Positions 46,087 to 57,673 of a DNA stretch of 64,000 nt are shown piece after piece. A program made the translations under genes and the position numbers. The notes under the pieces were generated by a model. The model saw only the letters and a program-made list of their open reading frames with translations, was not told the DNA's origin and made no database searches. This stretch comes from an uncultured Mycoplasmatota bacterium (GTDB lineage: Bacteria; Bacillota_I; Bacilli_A; Izemoplasmatales; Izemoplasmataceae), in assembly GCA_913062645.1 (NCBI GenBank), contig CAJXVW010000002.1:547950-611949 (forward strand), written 5' to 3'. How positions within the stretch are numbered: the stretch's first letter is position 1; each line of letters opens with the position of its first letter.

Positions 46087-46599
46087 ATGACCAAGGTGAT
46101 TCTCAATCTCGCTCAAACGCTTGACGGATACATCTGTCGAATGGATGGCACCGTCGATTATCTAGACGACATGGCCGGCGACATGGAGCAGTTTCAACGA
46201 TTTGTCGACACGGTCGACGTGATTGTCATGGGGCGCACGACATACGACGAATACGTCGGATACGGGTTCGATTTCTACAAGAATCAGAAGATCGTGGTCT
46301 GGACGACGCGTCCACATGACGCCTATGACAACGTCGTTTTCTTCACGGGCAATCTGGAAGAGTTGCTCGCGAAGCACCAAAACGACACCGTCTGGTGTTT
46401 TGGTGGAACCAGGGTCATCAGCCAGTTCCTGGCCGCCGATGCCATTGACGAGTACCACATTACGACCGTACCCTATCTATTGGGCGAAGGAAAAGTCCTG
46501 TTTGAACCAGGTGCGTATGAACAAGCGTTGAAACTGGATCGAACGGTTATCCACAACGGTGTCATAACCGCAATCTATCATAAGGAGACGAAACAATGA
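46087..46599 (+). CDS. Dihydrofolate reductase-like (RibD C-terminal type) oxidoreductase
   Basis: 170 residues of the YyaP/YwjB type, the DHFR-fold family related to the RibD reductase domain. It has LNLAQTLDGYICR at the N-terminus, VIVMGRTTYDEYVGYG, FFTGNLEELL, and CFGGTRVISQFLAADAIDEYHIT. Such proteins bind NADPH; the substrate is usually unknown and it is probably not the housekeeping DHFR. TATAAT at 46064-46069 and GTGAGGTGATGAC precede the ATG. It overlaps the next gene by 4 bp. Confidence 0.85.
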   Translation: MTKVILNLAQTLDGYICRMDGTVDYLDDMAGDMEQFQRFVDTVDVIVMGRTTYDEYVGYGFDFYKNQKIVVWTTRPHDAYDNVVFFTGNLEELLAKHQNDTVWCFGGTRVISQFLAADAIDEYHITTVPYLLGEGKVLFEPGAYEQALKLDRTVIHNGVITAIYHKETKQ

Positions 46600-46898
46600 C
46601 GGATTTCACGAAACAGGTACTCGACATCATCCAGTCGATACCAAAGGGAAACGTCATGACCTACGGACAAATTGCCGCCGTCGCCGGCAATCCTCGCGGA
46701 GCGCGTCAAGTGTCGCGGATCTTGAGCGGGATGTCCGGCAAGCATCATTTGCCTTGGCATCGCGTGATCAACTCCAAAGGCGGCATATCGCTGACTGGTG
46801 AGGCGGGATTCATTCAAGCCGAGATGTTACGCAGCGAAGGTGTCGAGGTCATTGATCAACGCGTCAATCTGAAGAAATATCAATACCATTTCAATTAA
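46596..46898 (+). CDS. Alkyltransferase-like protein (ATL)
   Basis: 100 residues, only the DNA-binding domain of the O6-alkylguanine transferase family. The alkyl-acceptor motif PCHR is PWHR here (Trp54), so it cannot take up the alkyl group. ATL proteins flip alkylated guanine out and hand the site to nucleotide excision repair. The flanking motifs GNVMTYGQIAAVAG and RGARQVSRIL are intact. uvrA lies about 5 kb downstream. Confidence 0.9.
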   Translation: MTDFTKQVLDIIQSIPKGNVMTYGQIAAVAGNPRGARQVSRILSGMSGKHHLPWHRVINSKGGISLTGEAGFIQAEMLRSEGVEVIDQRVNLKKYQYHFN

Positions 46899-46911
46899 AA
46901 ATTACCCAGTT

Positions 46912-46938
46912 AAAGCACTATCAATTTGGTGCTTTTTT
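46912..46938 (+). terminator. Terminator of the ATL gene
   Basis: AAAGCAC (46912-46918) pairs with GTGCTTT (46929-46935), followed by T. The T tract runs into the extended -10 of pcrA (TGGTATAAT, 46939-46947). Confidence 0.8.
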
Positions 46939-46947
46939 TGGTATAAT
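46939..46947 (+). promoter_or_regulatory. Extended -10 of pcrA
   Basis: TGGTATAAT, 20 bp before the pcrA start. The same TGGTATAAT form precedes ligA (49147-49155) and whiA (57636-57644). Confidence 0.6.
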
Positions 46948-46966
46948 CAGGACAGGTGATTTTGAC

Positions 46967-49138
46967 ATGGAATTGTTGCAAGGACTGAATGAAAAACAAA
47001 AGGAGGCCGTGCTCCAGACCGAAGGTCCGGTAATGGCCATCGCCGGCGCCGGAAGCGGCAAAACAAGCGTTCTTACCAAAAGAATCGCTTATTTAATCTT
47101 TGAAAAGAATGTGCATCCTGGGAACATCCTTGCGATCACCTTCACCAACAAGGCCGCCAACGAGATGAAAGAGCGCGTGCGACACGCACTTGGCATCAAC
47201 ACCTATGACATGTGGATCAGCACCTTTCATTCGATGGGGGCACGAATCCTGCGTGACCACATCGAACGGCTCGGATACAAGCGCAACTTCCAGATCATCG
47301 ATGACGACGATACGCAACAACTCGTCAAGAGCCTGATGAAAAAACGCAACATCGACACGAAACTGTTCAGTCCGAAAATCGTCCGCAACTTGGTGCTCAA
47401 GATGAAGTTCGACGAGGATTTCATCCACAGTGTGGAAGCGCCGTACAACGAGATTGTGGCGCGCATATACAAGGCCTATCAGGCGTACTTGTTCGACAGC
47501 AACTTGCTGGATTTCGAGGACCTGTTGTTGTTGACGATCCGTCTCTTGCAACAAGAAGAGGATGTGCGGGCTTATTACAATGACAAGTTCCGCTACGTGT
47601 TGGTGGATGAGTTTCAGGACACCAACAACGTCCAGTATGAATTGATCAAACTGCTTGTCAACGACGATCACAACATCTTCATCGTCGGGGATGAGGATCA
47701 AAGCATCTATGCCTTCCGCGGCGCGAACATCGAAAACATCCGTAAATTCAAGAAGGACTACCCGGAACATTATCTGGTCCTTCTCGAGCAAAACTATCGC
47801 AGCACCAATACGATTCTCGACGCGGCCAACCACATCATCATCAACAATACGGCACGCATCCCGAAGAAACTGTTCTCCACCAAAGGCAAGGGAGAACCGA
47901 TTACCCACTACAAGGGTGTCACCGCCCGCGATGAAGTCGAATACGTCGCCCAGACGGTTCAAAACATGGTGCATCGTGGTTACGAGTACAATGACTTCGC
48001 CATTCTGTACCGCGCCAACAGTACGTCGCGGATGTTTGAAGATGTATTCCTGCAGAAACAGATTCCCTATCGCATCTTCGGCAATACGTCCTTTTTCAAG
48101 CGCAAGGAAATCAAGGACTTCACTGCGTATCTAAGGTTCATTCTGAACAACGACGATGCGTTCAGCTTTCTGCGTGTGATTGCCGTCCCCAGACGCGGCA
48201 TCGGGGCCGTCTCCATTGAGAAGATTACGACCTATGCCGCGGAAAAAGGACTGGCGTTTTCGGACGCATTGCGCCTCTGTCATGAGTATCTTGGAACCAG
48301 TGTTGCGAACAAATTAGATGCCTTCATGGCGATAATCCGCGATTTCAGAACGCAACTTGACGAGCTCCCATTCGACGACTTCGTCGACTATGTATTGGAG
48401 AAATCGGGATACATCGACATGTTGAAAACGGATGACAAAGGTGACGTCAGATATGAGAACTTAATGGAATTTAAGACAATTTTAGCGGAAAATAATGAAA
48501 TATATGGTGATTTAACGAAAGAGGAGATGCTGACATTCATCCTTGAAGACATTGCGCTCAAGAGCGAGGAGTCGAAGGAGGACGTCGAAAACGGCGTTAC
48601 GCTTCTGACGTTGCATTCGGCAAAGGGACTGGAGTTTCGTGTCGTCTTCATCGTTGCTCTCGAGATGGGCATGTTCCCGCTGGCCCGTACATTCGGCGAT
48701 CGGTTCGAATTTGAAGAAGAGCGCCGGTTGATGTATGTCGGTGTGACCCGTGCCAAAGAGAAACTGTTTCTGACGAATGCCGACATGCGCCAGACCTATG
48801 GCGAAACGGTGCGCAATCCCGACAGCAAGTTTCTCGAGGAGATTCCACAAGAACTCATGACCAAAGAAGGCTACAGCGTCGCCATCCGCCGTTCCACCAA
48901 CGTCAACGATGTCTATCGCAAGCCGGAACTGAAGCGGCAGATTCTCAAAAAACGTCAGTCATTGCTTGACAGTGACAACGTCAACGATATCAAAAAAGGC
49001 GACAAGATCACTCACGACAAGTTTGGCGACGGCATCGTTGTCAGCGTTGCCGGCGAACACTGCATCATCGCCTTCTCCGTGGAACACGGCGTCAAGAAAC
49101 TGCTCAAGGATCACCCAGCAATCAAGAAACGAAAATAG
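46967..49138 (+). CDS. pcrA: UvrD/PcrA superfamily 1 DNA helicase
   Basis: ATP-dependent 3'-5' helicase for nucleotide excision repair and removal of recombinase from DNA. 723 residues. Motifs in order: GAGSGKTSVL (Walker A), AITFTNKAANEMKER (Ia), VDEFQDTN (II), GDEDQSIYAFRGA (III), QNYRST (IV), TLHSAKGLEF (V), and YVGVTRAKEKL (VI). The C-terminal tail has KKGDKITHDKFGDGIV, typical of PcrA. It sits before ligA, as in Bacillus, where pcrA-ligA form one operon. Confidence 0.95.
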   Translation: MELLQGLNEKQKEAVLQTEGPVMAIAGAGSGKTSVLTKRIAYLIFEKNVHPGNILAITFTNKAANEMKERVRHALGINTYDMWISTFHSMGARILRDHIERLGYKRNFQIIDDDDTQQLVKSLMKKRNIDTKLFSPKIVRNLVLKMKFDEDFIHSVEAPYNEIVARIYKAYQAYLFDSNLLDFEDLLLLTIRLLQQEEDVRAYYNDKFRYVLVDEFQDTNNVQYELIKLLVNDDHNIFIVGDEDQSIYAFRGANIENIRKFKKDYPEHYLVLLEQNYRSTNTILDAANHIIINNTARIPKKLFSTKGKGEPITHYKGVTARDEVEYVAQTVQNMVHRGYEYNDFAILYRANSTSRMFEDVFLQKQIPYRIFGNTSFFKRKEIKDFTAYLRFILNNDDAFSFLRVIAVPRRGIGAVSIEKITTYAAEKGLAFSDALRLCHEYLGTSVANKLDAFMAIIRDFRTQLDELPFDDFVDYVLEKSGYIDMLKTDDKGDVRYENLMEFKTILAENNEIYGDLTKEEMLTFILEDIALKSEESKEDVENGVTLLTLHSAKGLEFRVVFIVALEMGMFPLARTFGDRFEFEEERRLMYVGVTRAKEKLFLTNADMRQTYGETVRNPDSKFLEEIPQELMTKEGYSVAIRRSTNVNDVYRKPELKRQILKKRQSLLDSDNVNDIKKGDKITHDKFGDGIVVSVAGEHCIIAFSVEHGVKKLLKDHPAIKKRK

Positions 49139-49146
49139 ACGAAAAG

Positions 49147-49155
49147 TGGTATAAT
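49147..49155 (+). promoter_or_regulatory. Extended -10 before ligA
   Basis: TGGTATAAT with no good -35, 18 bp before the ligA start and overlapping the end of the pcrA-ligA gap. Confidence 0.5.
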
Positions 49156-49157
49156 GA

Positions 49158-51155
<1,998 letters not shown>

Positions 51156-51164
51156 GTGATTCAC

Positions 51165-53975
51165 ATGCTTCAAGACATTTTTGTCAAAGGTGCCAAGGAA
51201 AACAATCTGAAAAACATCGACATACGGATTCCCAAGAACCAGTTCGTCGTCATGACGGGACTGTCGGGAAGCGGTAAGTCGTCTTTGGCGTTCGATACCA
51301 TATACAAAGAAGGACAACGGCGTTACGTCGAAAGCTTGAGCGCCTATGCGCGCCAGTTTTTAGGCAACATGGAGAAACCCGACGTCGAAAGCATCGAAGG
51401 TCTCAGTCCGGCGATTTCCATCGATCAGAAGACCACCTCGAAGAATCCGCGAAGCACCGTTGGCACGGTGACGGAAATCTATGACTATCTGCGTCTTCTC
51501 TACGCGCGCATCGGCAAGCCGATCTGTCCCACGCACGGCGTCGAAATCAGCGGCCAGTCGATCGAACAGATGACCGACAAGGTGTTATCGATCAGCGAAG
51601 GTCGTGTGATCATTCTTGCGCCGATCGTCAAGGAACGCAAGGGAACGCACGCCAAAACCCTCGATCAACTGCAAAAAGAAGGCTATGTCCGCGTCCGCAT
51701 CAACGGCGACATCTACGACATGGACGACGACATCCAGCTCGACAAGAACAAACGCCACACGATCGAAGTCGTCATCGATCGTCTGCGCATCAAGGATGGC
51801 GTTCGCAGCCGACTCTTCGACAGTCTCGAAGTCGCCGCCAAACTCGGCGAAGGAAAGGTTGTCGTATTAATAAACGATGAGGAACATGTGTTCAGCGAAC
51901 ACTATGCTTGTCCTCATTGTGATTTCTCGATCGGCGATCTGCAACCCCGTCTGTTTTCGTTCAACGCGCCCTACGGCGCATGCGAAACCTGCAACGGACT
52001 CGGACACAGTCGCAAGATCGATCCCGATCTATTGATGCCGGACAAGCGCCTGTCGATAGAAGGTGGCGGCATCAAGGGTTGGCAGAACACCGATACGTAT
52101 GGCTTCAGCATGATTCGTCAGGTTGCGGCCCACTATGATTTTTCCGTCAAGGTCCCGATCAAGGACATGAAACAGGAGGATCTCGACAAAATTCTATACG
52201 GCACGCCCGACCAGATCCATTTCCGGTTCGGACGCAATCGCGCCGGTGGGTACCGTCACGAGAACGTCGGTCGTTACGAAGGTGTCGTAAACAACCTGGA
52301 ACGGCGCTACATGGAGACCTCCTCGCGGTTCATGCGAGAATGGATCGAATCGTACATGGCAGAAATCACTTGTCCCGTCTGCGGCGGCAAGAAACTCAAT
52401 GAAAAAGCACTCAGCGTCAAGGTTGGGGGCATCGACATCATCGAACTTACCGACATGAGTGTCAAGGACATCATCCGCTTCTTCGAGACCATGGAACTCA
52501 ACGACACCGATCGTCAGATCAGTCGGATGGTCTTGAAAGAAGTCATCGAACGACTGTCCTTCCTCGACAACGTCGGGCTCAACTACCTGACACTGTCCCG
52601 TCAAGCCGCTACCCTGAGCGGTGGCGAAAGCCAGCGCATTCGCCTGGCGACGCAGATCGGATCACAACTCACGGGCGTACTTTACGTCCTTGACGAACCA
52701 TCGATCGGTCTGCATCAACGCGACAATCACAAGCTGATCACGACGCTCAAGAAGATGCGCGATCTGGGCAATACGTTGATCGTCGTCGAACATGACGAAG
52801 AAACGATGTTCGAGGCCGATCAGATCATCGACATCGGACCCGGCGCCGGACTCAATGGTGGGGAAGTGACATTTCAGGGAACCGTTGATGAAATTCTCAC
52901 GCACCCCGTCAGCATCACCGGCAAATACCTGTCCAAACGGCTCAAGATCGACATCCCCAAAGAACGTCGCAATCACGATCGTGGCTACATCGAGATCAAG
53001 GGAGCCAGACAGAACAACCTGAAGAACATCGACGTCAAGATCCCCAAAGGCGTGCTCAACGTAATCACCGGTGTCAGCGGCAGCGGCAAGAGTTCGCTGA
53101 TCAACGAATGCCTGTTCACAGGCTTGCACAACGACATCTACCGCAAGAAGATTCCGCAGGGCGATTTCGATGCCATCGACGGGGCGGAACAAATCGAAAA
53201 GATCATCAACATCGATCAGTCGCCAATCGGCCGCACACCGCGCAGCAACCCGGCGACCTACACCGGTGTGTTCGACAACATCCGCGACATCTTCGCGATG
53301 ACCAACGAAGCCAAGATCCGCGGCTACAAGAAAGGCCGTTTCAGCTTCAACGTCAAAGGAGGACGCTGCGAAACCTGCAGCGGTGACGGTCTGATCAAGA
53401 TCGAGATGCACTTCCTGCCCGATGTCTACGTCCCGTGCGAAGTCTGCAACGGCAAGCGCTACAACAGTGAAACGCTCGAAGTCAAATACAAAGGCAAGAA
53501 CATCTCGGACGTACTCAACATGACGATCGAAGAGAGCGTTGAGTTCTTCAAGAACATCCCCAAGGCCAAACGCAAACTGAAAACCCTCAACGATGTCGGT
53601 TTGGGTTATTTGAAGTTGGGTCAGCCCGCCACGACGTTGTCGGGTGGTGAGGCGCAACGCGTCAAACTGGCCAAGGAACTGCACAAGCGAATCACCGAAA
53701 ACACGCTCTACATTCTCGACGAACCGACGACCGGCCTTCATGCCGACGATGTCAAACGCCTCCTCAAAGTATTGCAACACATCGTTGACAAAGGGGCAAC
53801 GGTTGTTATAATAGAACATAATCTCGACGTAATCAAAGTGGCCGATCACATCATCGATCTCGGACCGGAAGGAGGCGACATGGGCGGTACCGTCCTCGCT
53901 ACCGGCACACCGGAAGAGATCGCCAAGCATCCGGACAGTTACACCGGACAGTATCTCAGTCACATATTGGGGTGA
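51165..53975 (+). CDS. uvrA: Excinuclease ABC subunit A
   Basis: Damage-recognition ATPase of nucleotide excision repair. 936 residues with two ABC modules: [12 protein letters not shown] near the start and [12 protein letters not shown] in the second half. The signature [12 protein letters not shown] and [12 protein letters not shown] are present. There are two zinc fingers: CPHCDFS with CETCNG, and CETCSGDG with CEVCNG. No uvrB or uvrC is in the window. ATG 51165 follows TAGGTGATTCAC. It overlaps the open frame of the next gene by a few bases. Confidence 0.97.
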   Translation: MLQDIFVKGAKENNLKNIDIRIPKNQFVVMTGLSGSGKSSLAFDTIYKEGQRRYVESLSAYARQFLGNMEKPDVESIEGLSPAISIDQKTTSKNPRSTVGTVTEIYDYLRLLYARIGKPICPTHGVEISGQSIEQMTDKVLSISEGRVIILAPIVKERKGTHAKTLDQLQKEGYVRVRINGDIYDMDDDIQLDKNKRHTIEVVIDRLRIKDGVRSRLFDSLEVAAKLGEGKVVVLINDEEHVFSEHYACPHCDFSIGDLQPRLFSFNAPYGACETCNGLGHSRKIDPDLLMPDKRLSIEGGGIKGWQNTDTYGFSMIRQVAAHYDFSVKVPIKDMKQEDLDKILYGTPDQIHFRFGRNRAGGYRHENVGRYEGVVNNLERRYMETSSRFMREWIESYMAEITCPVCGGKKLNEKALSVKVGGIDIIELTDMSVKDIIRFFETMELNDTDRQISRMVLKEVIERLSFLDNVGLNYLTLSRQAATLSGGESQRIRLATQIGSQLTGVLYVLDEPSIGLHQRDNHKLITTLKKMRDLGNTLIVVEHDEETMFEADQIIDIGPGAGLNGGEVTFQGTVDEILTHPVSITGKYLSKRLKIDIPKERRNHDRGYIEIKGARQNNLKNIDVKIPKGVLNVITGVSGSGKSSLINECLFTGLHNDIYRKKIPQGDFDAIDGAEQIEKIINIDQSPIGRTPRSNPATYTGVFDNIRDIFAMTNEAKIRGYKKGRFSFNVKGGRCETCSGDGLIKIEMHFLPDVYVPCEVCNGKRYNSETLEVKYKGKNISDVLNMTIEESVEFFKNIPKAKRKLKTLNDVGLGYLKLGQPATTLSGGEAQRVKLAKELHKRITENTLYILDEPTTGLHADDVKRLLKVLQHIVDKGATVVIIEHNLDVIKVADHIIDLGPEGGDMGGTVLATGTPEEIAKHPDSYTGQYLSHILG

Positions 53976-53980
53976 ACAAC

Positions 53981-54550
53981 ATGGATAAGGATCCCAAGGA
54001 ACCCAAGGATGCGGAGGAAACCCCCGAATCCCAACAGTCCCAGGAAGACCTCGAAGAACTTCGCGAAGTCATCAAGAAGATCGAGGAACTTCAAAAACAG
54101 AAACAAGAGCAGAAACCCAAACGCCCGCGCCGGCCGTTCCTAGCGATCGAGTTCGGTGGGGTGTTTCATCATAACCGCATCATCAACTTCGTATTCAACT
54201 ACATTCTCAACTTCACGTTCGCCTATTTCGTGATCGAGATATTCAATTTCGCCAATTATCGTGATATTATATACTTGGCGGCCTTGATGCTTCTGTACAG
54301 CGTGATGGAAGAACTCTATCGCATGTACATTCTGACGCGCCATTTCCCGCTGATCTTGAAAACGTTCGGAACGATTTTCTTCTTCGGCTACATCGTCATT
54401 TTCTTTGTTCTTGATCAATATGTGTTCGTGCGCAGTTTCAACTTCATCAATGGCACGCTCCTCGCATTCTTCGTATTGTTCTTCACTCTGGCCCGGTATT
54501 TCTTCGGAACCAGCCTGCGCCAGTACTTCCGCAAACGGAACATGAGGTGA
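53981..54550 (+). CDS. Unrecognised four-helix membrane protein
   Basis: 189 residues. The first 55 are acidic/basic and disordered (Glu, Lys, Gln-rich coiled coil). Four membrane segments follow at about 65-88, 92-112, 122-144 and 152-173, ending in a basic tail. ATG 53981 lies 5 bp after the uvrA stop behind GGGGTG. It sits between uvrA and hprK, 4 bp before hprK, so it is probably co-transcribed with the hprK-lgt genes. Family and function are not recognised. Confidence 0.7.
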   Translation: MDKDPKEPKDAEETPESQQSQEDLEELREVIKKIEELQKQKQEQKPKRPRRPFLAIEFGGVFHHNRIINFVFNYILNFTFAYFVIEIFNFANYRDIIYLAALMLLYSVMEELYRMYILTRHFPLILKTFGTIFFFGYIVIFFVLDQYVFVRSFNFINGTLLAFFVLFFTLARYFFGTSLRQYFRKRNMR

Positions 54551-54554
54551 TTTC

Positions 54555-55484
54555 ATGGCACTCACCGTCCAGCATCTGATTGACGACTATCGGCTTGAGC
54601 TGATCAGTGGCAAGAGCGGCGTCCATCGTGACATAACGAAACCCCAGGTATCACGTCCCGGCATCGAACTGGCCGGCTTGTTCGACTTCTACGAACACGA
54701 CCGAATCCAGGTTCTCGGCAGCAAGGAAGTGGCGTTTTTCGGATGGCTCAACGACAACGATCAGGAAATCCGCGTCGACATGCTGTTTCAAAAACAGCCG
54801 CCAACGTTCATCTTCAGCACCAACGCGGAGATTCCCGAGGTGTTTGTGCGCAAGGGCGAACAGTATGATATACCGATTCTCAAATCGAACAAGAAAACAT
54901 CGGCTCTGTTGTCGAGTCTGTACGATTATCTCAGCGCGAAACTGTCGCCCCGGCAAAGTCTTCACGGTACGCTCGTCGACATCAGCGGTGTCGGCGTGAT
55001 GATCCGCGGCAAGAGCGGCATCGGCAAAAGTGAAGTGGCACTGGAACTGATTCGCCGCGGCCATCAGCTGGTCGCCGACGACCGCGTCGACATCTACCAA
55101 CGGGAACTGGGCATCGTCGTTGGCGAGGCACCGGAGATTCTTCGCCGTTATCTGGAAATCCGCGGCATCGGAATCGTCAACGTCGTCAAGATGTTCGGCG
55201 CCAAGGCGTTCAAGGAGAACAAGAAGATCATGCTGGTTGTCGATCTCGAACCATGGGATCAGAAATCGGATTACGACCGATTGGGTCTTGAAAACTTCAC
55301 GATTCGACTGTTCGACACCGACGTCGCACACGTCCGCATCCCAATCAGCGAGGGCCGCAACGTGGCCACGCTTGTCGAAGCGGCGGCCGTCAACTCCCGA
55401 CTCAAATATCTGGGCGAACATTCCGCTCAGGACTTCTCCGACGCTTTGGATGATTATCTGCGTCAGAAAAAAGACAGAAAGTAG
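54555..55484 (+). CDS. hprK: HPr kinase/phosphorylase
   Basis: Phosphorylates HPr on Ser46 when sugars are plentiful, and dephosphorylates it otherwise. 309 residues. The P-loop is GKSGIGKS (152-159), with the catalytic His in SLHG (H137) and the HprK signature (LEIRGIGIVN, with DRLGLE) in the second half. GAGGTGATTTC precedes the ATG. It implies a PTS/HPr system. Its end is 9 bp before lgt, the usual neighbour. Confidence 0.96.
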   Translation: MALTVQHLIDDYRLELISGKSGVHRDITKPQVSRPGIELAGLFDFYEHDRIQVLGSKEVAFFGWLNDNDQEIRVDMLFQKQPPTFIFSTNAEIPEVFVRKGEQYDIPILKSNKKTSALLSSLYDYLSAKLSPRQSLHGTLVDISGVGVMIRGKSGIGKSEVALELIRRGHQLVADDRVDIYQRELGIVVGEAPEILRRYLEIRGIGIVNVVKMFGAKAFKENKKIMLVVDLEPWDQKSDYDRLGLENFTIRLFDTDVAHVRIPISEGRNVATLVEAAAVNSRLKYLGEHSAQDFSDALDDYLRQKKDRK

Positions 55485-55493
55485 GTTATACCA

Positions 55494-56570
55494 ATGCACA
55501 CATTCGACCCTCTGAACCCGGTATTTCTCGATCTCGGGTTCCTGACTTGGTACAAATACAGCGTGATGATCATGACCGGCCTCGTCGTCGCGATCATTCT
55601 CGGCCTTCGCGAAGGCAAGAAACTCGGCATCTCCTCGGAAACGATTCTTGACGGCGTGTTGATCATCGTACCACTCTCGATTATCGGTACACGGCTTTGG
55701 TACGTCATCTTCGAGTGGGAGCGCTACGCCTGGGACATCATGAAGATCATTGACATCACCGACGGTGGACTGGCAATTCACGGTGGCTTCATCACGGCAT
55801 TTGTATCAGCCTACTTCTACACCAAGAAAAAAGGCGTCAATTTGTTCGCCGCGTTCGACATCATGGCGCCGGGATTCCTCATTGCCCAGGCATTCGGACG
55901 CTGGGGCAACTTCTTCAATCAGGAAGCCCACGGCGGCGTCATCGGCGGTACGCTCAACGGCGATGCGATCCTGTCACTCGACGAACAGCGGGCCTTCCTC
56001 TCAGAAACCCTCCATCTGCCTGATTACATCACCAATCAGATGTATCTGATCGGACCCGACGGACTCAACTACTACCATCCGACCTTCCTGTACGAGTCGG
56101 TCTGGAACGTGCTTGGATTCGTCTTGATGCTCGTGCTCCGGCGCACCAAGTTCCTGCGTCAGGGCGATTTGCTTCCGGTATATCTGATTTGGTATTCGAC
56201 GGGGCGCTTCTTCATCGAAGGCATGCGGACGGACAGCTTGTACATCGGCAACACCGGTCTGCGCACGGCCCAAGTCATCTCCATCGTGATGATTCTTGGC
56301 GGTATCGCGCTTCTCGCCATCACCCGGACGATCTGGCCGCAGAAGAAATATGCTGTTTCACTGGATCAGAATGACGTATTGAACAAACTCCAGGACCGCA
56401 TGAACGAGTTGCTTTCCTCGATCGACAATGAGAAGGTCAGCAATGACATCACAACCAAATTCACCACACTGAAACAAAGCATCGAGGCCATTCACGAGCC
56501 GAACTGGCGCGACCAGGGACAATCGTTGATCGATGAATTCGAAGGCAAACTGGCCAAGTTGCAAGCGTGA
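55494..56570 (+). CDS. lgt: Prolipoprotein diacylglyceryl transferase with C-terminal extension
   Basis: Adds diacylglycerol to the lipobox cysteine of prolipoproteins; this genome has several (27.3-35.9 kb). 358 residues, versus about 260-290 usual. The Lgt core has GGLAIHGGFI, GRWGNFFNQEAHGG and HPTFLYESVWN, with seven membrane helices. An extra hydrophilic tail of about 75 residues follows (from about 285), helical and Lys/Asp/Glu-rich, presumably cytoplasmic. The ribosome binding site (GTAGGTTATACC) is weak. Confidence 0.94.
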   Translation: MHTFDPLNPVFLDLGFLTWYKYSVMIMTGLVVAIILGLREGKKLGISSETILDGVLIIVPLSIIGTRLWYVIFEWERYAWDIMKIIDITDGGLAIHGGFITAFVSAYFYTKKKGVNLFAAFDIMAPGFLIAQAFGRWGNFFNQEAHGGVIGGTLNGDAILSLDEQRAFLSETLHLPDYITNQMYLIGPDGLNYYHPTFLYESVWNVLGFVLMLVLRRTKFLRQGDLLPVYLIWYSTGRFFIEGMRTDSLYIGNTGLRTAQVISIVMILGGIALLAITRTIWPQKKYAVSLDQNDVLNKLQDRMNELLSSIDNEKVSNDITTKFTTLKQSIEAIHEPNWRDQGQSLIDEFEGKLAKLQA

Positions 56571-56604
56571 TCGACGCTTTCAGTCGCTCGCGTGAGCAAA
56601 ACGC

Positions 56605-56633
56605 TGAACAAACTGTTTGAAATCCGTTATAAT
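56605..56633 (+). promoter_or_regulatory. Promoter of trxB
   Basis: TGAACA (56605-56610), 17-bp spacer, TATAAT (56628-56633). Confidence 0.6.
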
Positions 56634-56654
56634 ATACAATCGAGGTGAAAAATT

Positions 56655-57584
56655 ATGGAACAATATGACGTAGTAATCATTGGCGCCGGTCCCGGTGGGA
56701 TGACGGCAGCCATCTACACGCAGCGCTCGAGTCTCAAGACGTTGATGTTGGAGAAAGGTGCCCCGGGTGGCAAGATGATGACGACCTGGGAAATCGAGAA
56801 CTACACCGGCTTCGGCAACATCTCCGGATTCGAACTCAGTGAGAAAATGTTCAATCACACCCAGGAGTTGGGTGTCGAATACCGCTACGGCGACGTCACC
56901 AACATCGTCGACAAGGGTGAGTTCAAGGAAATTCACACCGCTGGCGGTGAAGTCATCGAGACAAAAGCCGTGATCATCGGTACCGGAACCGTCCCCAGAA
57001 GCACGAATGCTCCTGGCGAAAGCAAGTTCTCGGGCAAAGGTGTTAGTTGGTGTGCGGTGTGCGACGGCGCATTCTTCAAGGATCGCACGATCGCCGTCAT
57101 CGGTGGTGGCAACAGCGCCATCGAAGAGGCAGCGTTCCTCGCCAAGACGGTGAAACACATCACAGTAATTAACATTTTACCGACGCTTCAGGCCGACGCC
57201 GTGGCGATTGACGAGCTGAACGAAACCGGCAAGGCCGATTATCTGCTTGGTTATGAAGTCAAGAGTTTCAACGGCACCGATCAGCTGGAAAGCCTGACGA
57301 TCGAGAACGTCGAAACCAAGGAACAGCAGGAGCTTGAAGTCGAAGGCGCCTTTGTCTTCATCGGTCAGATTCCCGAAACGTCATTCTGCAAGGATCTGGG
57401 CATCACCAACAAATGGGGCTACATCGAAGTCGATGAAAACATGGCCACCAAGGTGCCCGGAATCTATGCCATCGGCGACGTCTGCGACAAGGAACTGCGC
57501 CAAATCATCACCGCTGCCAACGACGGCAGCATCGCCGCCATCCAGGTCGGCAAATATTTGGGAAAATCCAACAAAGTCTGGTAG
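56655..57584 (+). CDS. trxB: Thioredoxin reductase
   Basis: NADPH-dependent flavoprotein that reduces thioredoxin. 309 residues. FAD-binding GAGPGGMTAA starts at residue 11; the redox cysteines are in SWCAVCDG; the NADPH-binding GGGNSAIEEA and the final GIYAIGDVCDK are intact. GAGGTGAAAAATT precedes the ATG. It may feed the membrane-anchored thioredoxin-like protein at 59.1 kb and the ArsC at 63.1 kb. Confidence 0.95.
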   Translation: MEQYDVVIIGAGPGGMTAAIYTQRSSLKTLMLEKGAPGGKMMTTWEIENYTGFGNISGFELSEKMFNHTQELGVEYRYGDVTNIVDKGEFKEIHTAGGEVIETKAVIIGTGTVPRSTNAPGESKFSGKGVSWCAVCDGAFFKDRTIAVIGGGNSAIEEAAFLAKTVKHITVINILPTLQADAVAIDELNETGKADYLLGYEVKSFNGTDQLESLTIENVETKEQQELEVEGAFVFIGQIPETSFCKDLGITNKWGYIEVDENMATKVPGIYAIGDVCDKELRQIITAANDGSIAAIQVGKYLGKSNKVW

Positions 57585-57613
57585 AATGGGACCTCGTGTC
57601 CCATTCTTTTTTT
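57584..57613 (+). terminator. Terminator of trxB
   Basis: GAATGGGAC (57584-57592) pairs with GTCCCATTC (57598-57606), then seven T. It overlaps the TAG stop. Confidence 0.9.
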
Positions 57614-57615
57614 GT

Positions 57616-57644
57616 TCGACAAAACGGCTTGAAAATGGTATAAT
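57616..57644 (+). promoter_or_regulatory. Promoter of whiA-acpS
   Basis: TCGACA (57616-57621), 17-bp spacer, TATAAT (57639-57644) with an upstream TGG. A good sigma-A match right after the trxB terminator. Confidence 0.75.
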
Positions 57645-57673
57645 TTCAATGTTCAAAGCGATGAGGTGATCCG

